Assembly (NCBI GenBank): GCA_030386875.1
Contig: CM059567.1
Location: 55,102,020 to 55,166,019 of the forward strand
Reading direction: 5' to 3'
Length of the DNA stretch: 64,000 nt
DNA from: Morinoia aosen
Taxonomy: Eukaryota; Arthropoda; Malacostraca; Amphipoda; Talitridae
The notes under the pieces: generated by a model
Database searches by the model: none
Told to the model about the DNA's origin: nothing
What the model saw: the letters and a program-made list of their open reading frames with translations, nothing else
Shown: positions 31,197-43,024 of the stretch, in pieces
Numbering within the stretch: position 1 is the first letter of the stretch
How the letters are laid out: every line of letters starts with the position of its first letter
Program-made: the position numbers and the translations under genes

Positions 31197-34100
31197 GCAG
31201 AAGCTACCCCTCTGATAGAAATTCTACGTCATGATCTGTGGACTCATCATGGGGGAGTAAGCGACTGGGCACGAGGGGAGAGGTTAGTTGAACTGGCTGC
31301 ATGTCCTACTTATTAAAGCACCGACTCTGGCTGGTGCGCATCAAAACTTCTCATGGAGTAAATTAGATGATTCTCTGAAGGAGCGGCAGTCACTGAGCAG
31401 TGCAACGAGTGTTGAGCTGTAGAAATGAACAACAGTGCTATCTCGTCAAGACAGTGCGCACTTTTACTTGACAGTGGCCCATGTTTTTTTAATAAATTCG
31501 AGTATTCAAGGGGATTTTTGATAATTATTTTTACAATTATAGAAAATTTGTAAGCAGTTGAACATTTAGTAAATAGTTATAAGCCTATATCTGGCATCGA
31601 TAATTTTTTGAACGTATATCCAATTCACACATTCACGCTTCCACCTTCGCTGCCAGATTTTAAGCTAAACGTTTGTTTCAATTTTCGTCATTCAATTCCG
31701 ATATGCATTGCTGTGATGAGATCATAATTCAACCAGAATCTCGTATTTGAAAAAAATGATCTATTTTTAGAGCTAAACGATAAACCGTAAATTTATATTG
31801 ATTTTTATGGTATCGATCACGTTGTTTTTAAAGGCGTAGGTGTAAACGAACTAAGTACGTATCGCCGTTTGAAAATTTTACCTGGCTAATAATTTAACAT
31901 GCATAAACTTATTTTGGTATAACATCAAACAAATTTCCTTGGCAATAGCGCTTTGTGTGCAGTCGCAAATCCGTAGGAAAGGCTTTGTCCTGTTTTTATT
32001 TTTGTTTTGTAATATTAGGAACCTGTTCGAGAAAACAGCTTGGGACGAGAGTGGTAATCAGCTGGTTGGTTGAAGTGGCTAAGGGGGACGAGAGAAAACA
32101 GTTCTTCATAGTGGACTAAACTATTTTCAGGTTCTTCAGATTGCGTTCAATAATAACTCTTTGGAGAACGCAACTGCTTCAAAAAAATTGTTCACTTTAC
32201 ATTGGTGTCGTAAAGCATTGAATAAACTTAAAAAAAAGAGATCATAATGTGAGCCGTTCCGGGACAGTTATTTTAAGATCAGAGGCTCTGCATTGCACAA
32301 GGCCACCGCTCATACACAGGCATCACCCAGAGGTTACAACTTCCTCCATCCCATAATTAAAAATATCGTCAGTTATTTCGGCTTTTTTCGTTTCCAAGTT
32401 GAGGTCATCTAATTGGTTTGAAAACTTTTAGGAAGTCTGAGCGCCTTTTTCTGCCTTTGTCATTTAGCGGTGTTCCCTCGTCCGCTCCTGATGCTATTTT
32501 AAAATGTCAAGCTGATTTCTTTTGAGGACTCCATTTGATATACATACAAGGCTGGTTGAAGGTAATAAAATACTGCTTCTGCGCAGTGAAGGCATTTTCC
32601 AAGATATCATGCGTAGTTGCCAAGTACGTTGAATTGCTGCAGGTTTAGAGCTCTTACCAAGGTCATCCTTTGCCGTAGCGCGAGCAGCAGGTCGCTTCTG
32701 CGTCGTGCAGAAGCCTTATTGTTGTTCGTCAAGTTGAGGCGCCACATAGCCTGAGTAGTTTGTCTTACAGCATTTTGATGTCCTCTTAATAATTTAAGGG
32801 TAAAGTTAAGCAGCTTTAAACCAGAATATCTCCATAGAATGCAGCTTTTGTTCTTTAAGCTACGATGGGAACCGTAAATTAAAAAGTTATCAAGCCTCTT
32901 GTAACTCGCTCTTTAAAACCTCTTACTCACTCAGTTCCTAGAAAGATTTGGTCAATATTGAATTTAGCGCGTCAACGACACTGATTTTTATAGTAAATTT
33001 AGGTAATTGGGTTTTACAATTTAAAAGACGTTTTACACGAGTGATATTGTACTCGCAAATGCTTAGTTTTCGAAATTTAGCATAAATAACGTTCAGGTAA
33101 GAATAGCATTAACGACAGTTTCGATATGGCTCTTCGCGGAACACGCGAAGTTTTTTAGGGGAACATCGGTCTCGGCACGGCTAAGTTAAGTTAACCCATT
33201 TCTGCCGACAATTATTGGGCATAGTCTTTTTGCAGTTTTTATTTTAAAATACTTCTCTAGGATTGGTTAAACACTAAGAAGAACACAAATAAAAATTTTA
33301 TTGAATAAAATAAAAAATATGGCTTTGCAACTTCAGTTACCGCTCGGCAGTAATGTAATACAGTATGCGTCCTTCAAAATACGTTATCCTTTGTAGTAGA
33401 ATACAAACAAATAACTGCTAATACGTCACTTGGAACCTATATCTAGCTCCTTTATGGAATGCCTCCATACACTCTGGATGGAGAGGCAAGTTACACATCT
33501 TGCAAATATATGCTGAACGGCGTCCACATTCTCGTCATCTAGCGTGTTTAAATCCGCCTTTCGCTGTCCAATGTTGTTTATTATTGGGATAAAAAGGAAA
33601 ACCAACGTGGCTAAGAATATCACGATAAAAAAACTAACGTTTCGGACTATAAAAAATCCATCTTCAGTGTTCTCAAATACAATAAATAGAAGTATTAAAA
33701 CATTGAAACGTTAAAACATTATGGTACCTGATTTCATCCATTGAGGATTTGGATGGTGCAACTGTTGGGCCAGGATTCTTCCGTTTAGTGCCATAGGTAG
33801 TCAAGGTTGCAATCACAAGTTGTCTAGTGAATTTTATATTAAGTCTAATAGAGGTTTTTTGTCATCGTTTCTTTTATATCTCATTCATGCATTCACTCCT
33901 AGTGCGTTCAGGCTCCACGCAAATAACGGCTATCACCATGCAACGGCCATACTGAAAACACTGCAGGTCTGAATATCATGCATCAGACATCTGTTTTTAA
34001 TAATATAATAAAAGCCCTTGGCATCGATGTTCAAAACACAATAAAAGACGCTTTTGAACCATGTTTCTGCTAGATCAATAAATCCACCCTGTGACATACA

Positions 34101-34387
34101 TGGAGTATGTGCACTAAACAAAGCTTCACCTCGTTCATTTGTTCTAAAAATGTTAATGTAAATGAATCAAATTAAAGTTCATGGCCAGAACGTGAAAAGG
34201 GTATTTGTTGAAGGAAAAAACCGGTTGGTGTTGACTTCTATAATTTTTAAAATTTGTTTGGTGTTATTGCTAATGAAAGAAAGAAAGAAAAAAGAAAAAC
34301 GTTTATTTTCCAAGTTGCCACATGAGATACATGTCAACATATTGGGTTTTAAAAAGTTTCTTAATATAGGACGTCCTAAAACAAAAT
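31197..34387. other. No gene recognised
   Basis: Unique sequence. It holds a CTTCGCG/CGCGAAG hairpin followed by a T run (33134-33158) and a minus-strand frame at 33426-33623 with a membrane-like N-part (VIFLATLVFLFIPIINN) followed downstream by AATAAA (plus about 33302-33307). I cannot assign that frame to a family. Confidence 0.35.
33134..33152. other. Perfect 7-bp GC-rich hairpin
   Basis: CTTCGCG (33134-33140) and CGCGAAG (33146-33152) with a 5-base loop, followed by six T at 33153-33158. It resembles a bacterial terminator but the context is eukaryotic, so a Pol III-type T stop or chance is more likely. Confidence 0.35.
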
Positions 34388-34820
34388 TTCCATACGAGGA
34401 GCACTAATTGACAAACCATCAGAGGTGTACAAATAGAAAAGCCATACGAGGCATAATAATTGACAAACTATACGAGGTGTACTAATAAACAAACTATCAG
34501 AGGTGTACAAATAGATAGACCATACGAGGCATATTAATGGACAAAATATACGAGGCGTACTAATAGACAAACCATCCGAGGCGTGCTAATAGTCTTACAA
34601 AAGTTCCATACGAGGAGAACTAATTGACAAACCATCCGAGGTCTACAAATAGATAAACCATACGAGGCATAATAATAGGCAAACTATACGAGGTGTACTA
34701 TAAGAGACAAAATATCAGAGGTGTACAAATAGATAGACCATACGAGGCATATTAATAGACAAAATATACGAGGCGTACTAATAGACAAACCATACATGGC
34801 GCGCTAATAGTCTAACTCTG
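34388..34820. repeat. Higher-order tandem repeat: 8 monomers of ~27 bp, period 216
   Basis: About 16 monomers built on CCATACGAGGCGTACTAATA plus GACAAA. Neighbouring monomers differ (CCATCAGAGGTGTACAAATA, CTATACGAGGTGTACTAAT, ATATACGAGGCGTACTAATA), but the series repeats: TTCCATACGAGGAG starts both at 34388 and at 34604, and successive monomers match their counterparts 216 bp on better than their neighbours. That is higher-order repeat structure, as in satellite arrays, here with only two rounds. Frames through it are not conserved. Confidence 0.88.
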
Positions 34821-34955
34821 TCAAGGGTAGTTGAATGAGAAGTGAAAAATATCATCTCTTGGATATTTCATATTTCAAGAGATGGCTAACAACTTGTAAA
34901 TAATTCGAATACTGCTGAGGAATTATTCAAAACTCCCAAGTTCTTAGTTGAAATT

Positions 34956-35170
34956 ATCGAAGTAGGAAAAGGACAAAAAACGCTATACGGGAGCAGATTG
35001 AAACCCCATCGTAAATGACAATCAAGTATTGAGAAAAGTTTAGTCATGAAGTAATTTATAAAGAACATCGAAGTAGGAAAAAGACAAAAAACGCTATACC
35101 GGAGCAGATTGAAACACCATCGTAGATGACAATCAAGTATTGGTTAGTCACGAAGTAATTTATAAAGAAC
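34956..35170. repeat. Tandem duplication, two ~108-111 bp units
   Basis: Unit 1 at 34956-35066 and unit 2 at 35067-35170. Shared blocks are ATCGAAGTAGGAAAA, GACAAAAAACGCTATAC, GGAGCAGATTGAAAC, TGACAATCAAGTATTG and GAAGTAATTTATAAAGAAC. Unit 2 lacks a few bases after AAGTATTG. Divergence is about 10%. Confidence 0.88.
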
Positions 35171-36239
35171 ATCGCGCAACACAGCACGCACATATAGAAA
35201 TGCGTAAACAAACTTACACTCAAAAATGAAATGCATGGCTTGTTCAGCACACAAATATAGAGATAATTTTTGCACGAGCACTTTATTTCATTTATCTGTT
35301 TATACTTTTAATTTCTTCTGTTTACAGAAATGCCCTTCGGGGCCGTGATAGATCGATTTATAAATCATTAAGCAAGCGCAATCAATTTGTTTATTTCTGA
35401 AAATTGGTTCAGTGTTAACTGATCGCAGAGCTTTAGGTAAAATGTAATGTGTCATGAGGTTTTGCTTTTTACGCAAAAAGTAGAAAATAGAAACATATAT
35501 ATATGTGCATGTGCTTATTATATATATGTACGAAACGTGTGCATGTTTACACTGATACATAGATATTCATGTTTGCTTGCTCACACAAACACACCCATGC
35601 ACATACTAACACACATTTTCATATATATATACGTATTGAAAATGAATGTAAGAGAAATGCTAATAAACATGAAAAATAATCTTGCTCTTTCTATATTTAA
35701 AATGACAGCCAAAGCTCTGATGAATCGCAAGAAATAACCTGAGGAAAAATAATGAATTGAAATGACGTAATAGTCAACTTAATTTTAACATAAAATTGAA
35801 TACTTTCTTTTTTTTTGATCATTTACATTTCTTTTCTTAAAAGCTAATAAGGTGTTCACTAATTTTTCCTGTTATTGAAAGAAGTAGCGGCACGATAACC
35901 TTGCGTTTGTAATTATAATAATATTTGGTTTGAAGATCGACGAGAGCACTTAAAAAATGAAATGAATTACAGTAACAAATCAAAGACTTTGGGCTAACAC
36001 TGTGGAAATTTATTTCTATAAACGCAAAATAAATGCTACAAAATTATATAGGACCATGAATGACCATGATATGCATATCATGATAAACCATTATATAGTT
36101 CATGCTCTTGAACAAATCATTTGCTCGAGTGAACTTCGAAAAATTTCTGCTGCATTGAGGTTTAACGAGTTTTCTTTCATGCTATTTCAAAACAGGGCTC
36201 CAAAGCTTCAATTTTTGTATTGAAAGGAGCAAGGGACTT
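35171..36239. other. AT-rich unique sequence
   Basis: Contains short (AT)n tracts at about 35494-35530 and 35618-35632 and several AATAAA signals. No gene recognised; frames of up to 96 residues are low-complexity. Confidence 0.4.
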
Positions 36240-36810
36240 AGAATCCAAAATAAAACAAATAGAAAAATGAGCTTAGGCGATGAGGGGGACCATATCTTAT
36301 TCCTCCAAAAAAATGGAAAATGATCTTGACACCAAATGCCCTACGAGAGCTATATGTGGCGAATGAGAGCGTGCGCCATCCTGTTGGAAAGTGAAGGGTT
36401 TGTTTTTGAGATGCTGTTAAGCTTCCTGAATTGTAAGATTTAATATTTCTCTGATGTAGGAATTTTTATTCACTGATACACCTTGTTGAATGAAAATGAG
36501 AGGAGATTTCTATGTTTTGGAAACGGACGCCCCACTACGCAAGAACAAGATGTGTTTTTGATGAGTGAAATCTGTTCTTTGGGAGTCATTTCTTCTAAGG
36601 GCTTTCACAGTACCTCATCATTTGATAGTTGAACTTCACCTCCAAAATTAAAAGTTTCTCTGTGCTATCTGTATGTGTGCCTTCCTTGAGCATCTCTTCA
36701 AGTGTTTTTGCTCAGCGTTTAATTTCCTGTTTGCTGTTTGTGATTTGGTTACGTTCCTGGATTTTTGGTGGTGGTAAGTTCAAATAATTTTTAACAACGC
36801 TCGTCACATT
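36240..36810 (-). pseudogene. Tc1/mariner-type transposase, broken fossil
   Basis: The minus strand translates, with frameshifts, into the core of a Tc1/mariner DDE transposase. In order from high to low coordinate: VVKNYLNLPPPKIQERN (end of the helix-turn-helix region, about 36748-36800), TLEEMLKEGTHTDSTEK (entry to the catalytic core), LEVKFNYQMMRY after the first catalytic region, VSKT-stop-KSPLIFIQQGVSVN, NSYIREILNLTIQEA-stop, FTFQQDGARSHSPHIAL (the second catalytic D motif, QDGAxxH, 36340-36395), then in another frame FPFFWRNKIWSPSSPKLIF (the W-PPxSPDLNPxD motif with its catalytic acid lost). In-frame stops include TAG for Trp after VSKT and TAA at 36417-36419. It is inactive, and its terminal inverted repeats were not found. 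Confidence 0.88.
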
Positions 36811-39800
36811 TTTTCAGTCACATTCATTTCCTTAGTTTACACACAAATTGACCTCTTTGGGTTTCGTCTAGCCCCGTCATTAACGAAGTATATGTATCGC
36901 ACATGTGCTCTTTGGGGTGCGAAAATTCAAGTGTGACCATATCACGGGAAATGTTCGGTAGCTAGTTCCTAGTTTGGCAGCTCTTCCAAAAACATCAAAA
37001 TCTCTGATTTTCTCGGACTTTCGCAGCATGGCTCAAGGGTGACTGCGCGCTAACGATTCATTTTCCCAAAAAAGCTCAGCAATGGTATACAACGAAACAA
37101 ATACACAATTTAAAACATTTCTTATCCCTAATGAACTTCATATAGATTTATTTTAATTATAATTTAATTAATACTATAAATAAGTACTTTCTTTCAAATT
37201 CCCATTTCCCTTAAAAGAGAACCATGCAACTGTGTCACTACACTTAGCGTAAATTCAATTATCATATTTCTTTGTTGAAAACGATCTTAAGGTAATATTT
37301 AGCAGAAATACTGTGATTGTAGGGTACTGGAGAAGGTCTATGTACTGAAATGCAATAGCTTAAAAGTCTCTGCAGCTTTCAAATGAATTTGTGGTTTTAC
37401 GCGCGTGGTAATATACCAAGTTTCAAAAGCTCATGTTGCGTACCTTCTTTAAAAGTAAAGTGCTCCATTGTACATTGTACCTATGAATATTGAATTTACC
37501 ACAAAATGTCAGATTATTGTTCGCAATCTAGTGTCCAAACAGGTATGGATTTATGTTAACGTTTTTCTTCTACGCGAAAGGAGGAAAGACTTTCGATCGG
37601 ACTTACGCAGTCATCAGTCAGAGAAGCAACTGACTCCTACGACGGAAGAATGTTTAAATTCATTTTTAGTTGATGAATTTAAATGTAGCTCAGTCATAAT
37701 TTGAGAACAGATAATACATACTTTGAATTAACGATTAAAAAAGGCCGTGTAGAAATTCAGCGGATTAAATTGAATGTGGGAAATATAAAATAGTCACCAA
37801 TAAAACCTTTCTTTACAGCATTGCAAACATAAAAAATGAGTTTTCTATAGGTAACTTTTTATAAATTTTTGCTCAATGGTCTCCATTCAATTTTCGCCCC
37901 TTCCCCACAGCATTTGAAAAAAAATGAAACTCAGGGTGGAAAACTGCATAGGAACAGTTCTACGCTGACGAATATTCACATGACTATCAGCTTGATAGCT
38001 TAAATGATTGCTTGAAGCTGATTAAAGCTAGATCATGAACGCTTCATCACACAAAGCAAGATCACGAGGCCGCTATTCAATAACAAAAGTAAACTGATAC
38101 GAGGAGTCTGGTCGCTTTTGTAAACGCTTGTAGAATTTATCGACAGCGAAATTAATGGAAGGCAATCCAGGAAGGAATGTAGAAAACTAAAAATGACATC
38201 TAGATTTTTGCCTTCAATTCATGGTTGTCTATGGAGTCGAGTTTCAAGAGGCTTTAAATAGACGTTAACGGGTTCTCACGACTATTTTAAAGGGATCGAT
38301 AATCCACAAGCTGTAGTTTTGATCTCTTAACCTCTGTCTACGCAGCGAAAAGGAAAATGTAGCTTGAGTACACAAAACTGCCAATTGGGTTTTGGTTACT
38401 TGAAGTTGATTTGCCTGGGTTCTTCTAATTTGAATTTTTCTCTAATTTTATTACAAGAAACAAGAATAATTCACTCCTGAGAAGCCAGACTTCGAACTAT
38501 CTCTTCGAAATGTGACACTAAAATCAGATTAGTAATATTTTATATTTTTGGACTGTATATACATTACCCGATGGAAGAGCTTTACCTGTACAATCTCAAA
38601 TTCGATTAGTGCTTGCAGGATGCAAACAAATAATAATTCAAGTTCTGGTATTTTACGCGACGTGAAGTTTTATTGCATTCTATCCGAGCAACGTCTGCTC
38701 ACTCTTCGAACAACATTAATTGCTGTTCTATCTTTATCTCTAATTATTTCCTTTCAATATATTTTGAATATCTAAAAATTAAAAAACGAATTTCGAAGGG
38801 TTCTTTCTTTAGATGAGTCAGGCGAGAATTCTAGTCAAGAAACAACTGGGACGTTTGAGGCAAATTAACTCTCAATTGCTTCCATACCTCTGAAAAAAAT
38901 TAGAAATAAGTTACAGTTCATGGGATGCCTTCAAATAAGAGATCTCCATATGATAAATTAAGAATAAATTCCTAAGTCCGAAACATTGAAATTATAGCGA
39001 TGCTGCAAACTCTTTTCTACTCACGTTCAAAATGATACCATTACCTTTTTCAAGATTTATCAGTCACTAATGGTATTCAGTCCCCAAATTTCTCTCACAG
39101 TCATGAGTTCAACCTCCCATGACATCAGCACCTGGGGAGTTAGAGGACATTAAGATATGGCTTTCTAAACAGTCCGATCGGAATTTTTGTGGCGCTGGCG
39201 ATGACTTATGTTGGTAGATCGTAATGCCATAAAATTCACCAGAGCAAAATAAGCGAAAATTTCCAGTAATCTTGACCTGAACTTGACAGGGTTTGCTGAA
39301 TTACTTGCTGCATACTTGATTACAACGTTTTTCCTCTAATGCACCATAATTTTACATTCAAGATTCCCAGAAACTCACATACGGGTTGAAGAAATAAGCA
39401 TTTTTCTCCGGAATCAACTTTTTAAACACACACCTATAAGTTGTCTGTTAACTAGTGTTTTAATTCTTATTTTCCGACATTTTTTCTCATTGCAGCAGTA
39501 CATCAATTGAGTCACTCACTTGATCTAGCCGCCTGTGGGAGAGTGATTCACTAGGTAGCAACCACGGGTCTACGTCTGACAAATGGGGCTCATCTGTCAG
39601 TATTAGCGCGAGGTGGGCGCGGGGCGCGCAGGGAGAGACGAAGCTCGCTCAAATGAGTGGATTTGGCATCACAACCTTATCGCACCAGAGGTCACTGAAG
39701 CTAGTGAGATGTTCGGTTGTAGGTCTCGAATGGAAAGCTCTTCTAGCCCTGATACAAAACTTTCTCTGACCCTTTCATTAAAAGCAATAATAGTGGTTTC

Positions 39801-42167
39801 CTCAACGATCATATATAGTGACACGGAAAAGTTTTCAGCACTCACGTATATCTTCACATTCTGATTTTTAGTAAGTTTTTTATTTGACATGAAATAATGG
39901 CATTGTTTGAGTCAATAATTATCCAAAAGAATATTGAAAATAGAAACATTTTTCATTATTTATCAACAAAATGCTCAAATGATTCAATACAAAGAGTATT
40001 TAATGCATTCACTTTACCTTACATAAATAGTATTATTACTTCATTTGAACTTGATGCATCAAATCATGGTATACCTACATGGAAATATGAAATATTTCCG
40101 TTTTCCGACGGAATATTACCGACTTCCATGAGTGTCATCTGAGATGTTGAGAGCGTTACCTTATTGAGATTAGAGTTCCAGTTTTTTTTGTCACATAACT
40201 TCAGCTGGAAAAAGAGCTGACGTTAACGAATTATCTAACTACTTTCGAAATGGTATTGGCGAGCTATATGAAAGAAATGGATACAGAAAAGCATCCCAGG
40301 TGTTGAAAGCTTATGCGAACACGATAGAATGTGTGATCAGAAAGAGGAAAAAGACTGCACTTGTTTCGAAAGCGCCAACAATATATATGTATATAAATAT
40401 ATATATATGTTCTCAAAGAAAAATTAACAATACGATCTGCAAAACATAGGAATTTCTGTTAGCAGAGACACCTTCTTGGCTTCTTGTGCAAGGTCGCCCA
40501 GAAGAAACGTACTGAAATTAGACACGTTTCTCTAAGAATAAATACATTCTGAAAAACTGCTGTGTGCTCGAATGAAGCCAAAATAAAAGTTTTCGGATAA
40601 AACACCGAAAGCCTTGTTCGGAGACAACGGAAATACCTATAAGAACATTGTTATAGCTGTAAAATTTGTTGTATAGGATCATAAGAACGTTGTTAAGATA
40701 ATGAGGACATATTTGAAGCTGTACAATTTATTTTATGGCTTGTGTATCGTTTTATTCTAGTTTAGCACTAAAATTTGTAGTAAAAAATGAAAAACCAATG
40801 CCCATTTTTATAGGACATTCTTGATGAAAGCACACTTTCAAATTTTCTGTTGATGAAAATTGGAAAATTTTCTCAATTTTCAATATTATTTTCAATAATT
40901 ATTACAGAGACCTATCTCATTATATCATCGTACTTTGAACAAACAAAAATAAAAAGAAGTAAAAAATTCAAGGATTTATTAATGTTTAAATACTTTTGCT
41001 AGTCTCGGTAGGCATAGCGATCTCAGCAGAATTTGGGTCATGTATTATATAGCTCCTTCGTCCAAGGCAGCGAGGCGGGCGTCGTGAGGATCGAATGAGA
41101 TACGCAAGACTGTGACGATGTTCAGCATGGCAATTGAACTTTTTCCATGTAAAGAGTGAGGTTTTCTTGAAGGGGACTTTTGAGTTCCGTACTAGCTTCA
41201 ATCAAACGGGACTGAGTCAGCCAAATTGAGGAGCAAAATAGAAATTTGGGTTGAAGGGGCCATTTTAATTGGTTTTAAAGGTAGAAACCGCACATCACTG
41301 AATAGTTGTACAATCATAGTTTTCATAATCAACGATACAGAGAGTCAGTTCTCACGACAGGGGTATGCTATTTTTAGGTGAAAACGTTCATTTATGACCT
41401 TTCTTGCCTTTTCATTTTCAAATGAAGCCAAAACATTATTTTCTCTTCCGAAACAAACTCGAGTTTTCCTCTTTATCGAACAGAAAATCAGTAGAGTGTT
41501 TTAATCATTCTCGATTTGCAGAAGTTTTGATGAGCACTTGCTTTCCTTCCCATACTCGAGTACTTGAGACGTGCTCTATTGAATGATAGTCTACTACTGT
41601 TTTAAACGCGTATTTGCCTCGTTATCCAGTATCTTACACCGCATATTCAGTGCTGATTCACACTAAATATCCAATGTCATGATTGTAAAACCGAGTACCT
41701 GATTATATAGTATGATACGTACAAGGCAAGCTTTCAGGCTTAAATTTCAATACGAGGGAGGACAAGATACTTTTTTAATACTTTCTATTCTTCTCTTCTA
41801 ATTGAATATTTTTGCCATGAGTCCATAAATTTGTGGAAATTACTCAGAGTACACTTGTTATTTTCTCAGCTATGGGCATTTGCGAGGCGATTAAGGAGTA
41901 GAGACGTCGAAGGCGATGCGCGAACCTATATCGAAACAAAACATGTCACATTTTGATCCCACGGTGTTAGTCCCCAAATCTCTTGCCTCACCGGGAAAAG
42001 CTAGTCATCCTCTTATTTTGAGTCCTTATGTGCAAGTGTGACTTAAAATTATGACGAAAGAAACATTATACCTGATGAGCTCCAAAAAACTCAATGATTT
42101 AATCGTAGTATATATTATAAATTATCAGTATTCTTTGTATGGTGACTCATAATATCGAAGAAAAATA
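36811..42167. other. Mostly unique sequence; possible transposase N-terminus at left
   Basis: 36811-37030 may hold the eroded N-terminal DNA-binding part of the transposase fossil. The rest has only short frames. A simple AT tract lies at 40381-40411. A GC-rich patch at 39600-39720 contains TTATCGCACCAGAGGTCACTG, weakly similar to the 1543-1603 repeat. A minus frame ending at 40986 (TAA) is followed by an AATAAA-like signal, but its peptide is unrecognised. Confidence 0.35.
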
Positions 42168-42300
42168 TTTTCCAACATATTGTCTTCCAAGCTTTGAGTT
42201 AAATCGTATGGTATTATATTTCCAACATATTGTGGTCATATGGTAATATATTTCCAACATATTGTCTTCCAAGCTTTAAGTTAAATCATACGGTAATATG
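42168..42300. repeat. Tandem repeat with full and short units
   Basis: Two long units (about 42168-42215 and 42249-42300) share TTTCCAACATATTGTCTTCC, AAGCTTT.AGTTAAATC and TA.GGTA.TAT. Between them is a shortened unit (TTTCCAACATATTGTGGTCA, then TATGGTAATATA) lacking the middle. The long-short-long pattern suggests duplication followed by an internal deletion. Confidence 0.8.
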
Positions 42301-42945
42301 TTGAATGAGTAGAATTATCAGCATATGTTCTAGCTTTACATCTTCGAGTTCTATGTGTGATTCATTGCGCTGAAAATAATTATTTCATTCTTATCCTCAT
42401 TAAAAATACATGCTTAATTACACCCTAACAGTGTAAGAATGCTTTCACAATTAATATCAGAAAAAATCACTCAATTTAAATGTTTGTCATTTCCTGACGA
42501 GCTCACAACTCAAAGATCACAACAACGATGAGAATAGGAAGTCCTTTATGTCAAATCTAGATTGAGAAAAACTTATGGAGCGTATAATTCAGCATAACTT
42601 AATATTTAAGTTGACTTGATGTGCATATTAGGTGGAATACATATGGTAATTTACTGCTTCTGGTTAATGGTTGACACTGAGTTAACGGAAGAACGTGAAT
42701 TATTTAAAAATATTCATCAGAACAATTACAGTGATATGTCGAACAAAACATGAGAACATTTTATGCAGAGGTAATTTGAAGTTCTCGTCATTTCACTTTC
42801 TTAAGACCAGGGAAACCTTTGATACATAGATTGATGTAATTGGGTTAACTCAACGTTTTAAGTGATCCTTCTTCAACGATGCACACAAGAGGCGTTTTTA
42901 AATTTTTGTGCTCGGCTATTTTAAACAACGCAGAGCCCATATTCA
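42301..42945. other. No gene recognised
   Basis: AT-rich unique sequence between two tandem repeats. Confidence 0.4.
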
Positions 42946-43024
42946 GGGGACTGGTACATACAGAGGGGACTGGTACATACAGTGGGAACTGGTACACACA
43001 GAGGGGAGTGTTACATAGAGTGGT
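42946..43024. repeat. Minisatellite, 19-bp period, 4 units
   Basis: Units GGGGACTGGTACATACAGA, GGGGACTGGTACATACAGT, GGGAACTGGTACACACAGA and GGGGAGTGTTACATAGAGT, followed by a decayed GGTGACTAC. Divergence increases rightward. The 113-residue plus frame at 42879-43220 crosses it and shows no domain. Confidence 0.85.

Noticed and set aside
33134..33158. Rho-independent terminator-like hairpin plus T run
   Set aside because: Nothing else suggests bacterial DNA; introns, SINEs and MITEs indicate a eukaryotic nuclear genome.
33426..33623. C-terminal exon of an odorant or gustatory receptor
   Set aside because: There is a membrane-like segment and a downstream AATAAA, but the C-terminal residues do not show the motifs I know for these receptors, and no upstream exons join convincingly.
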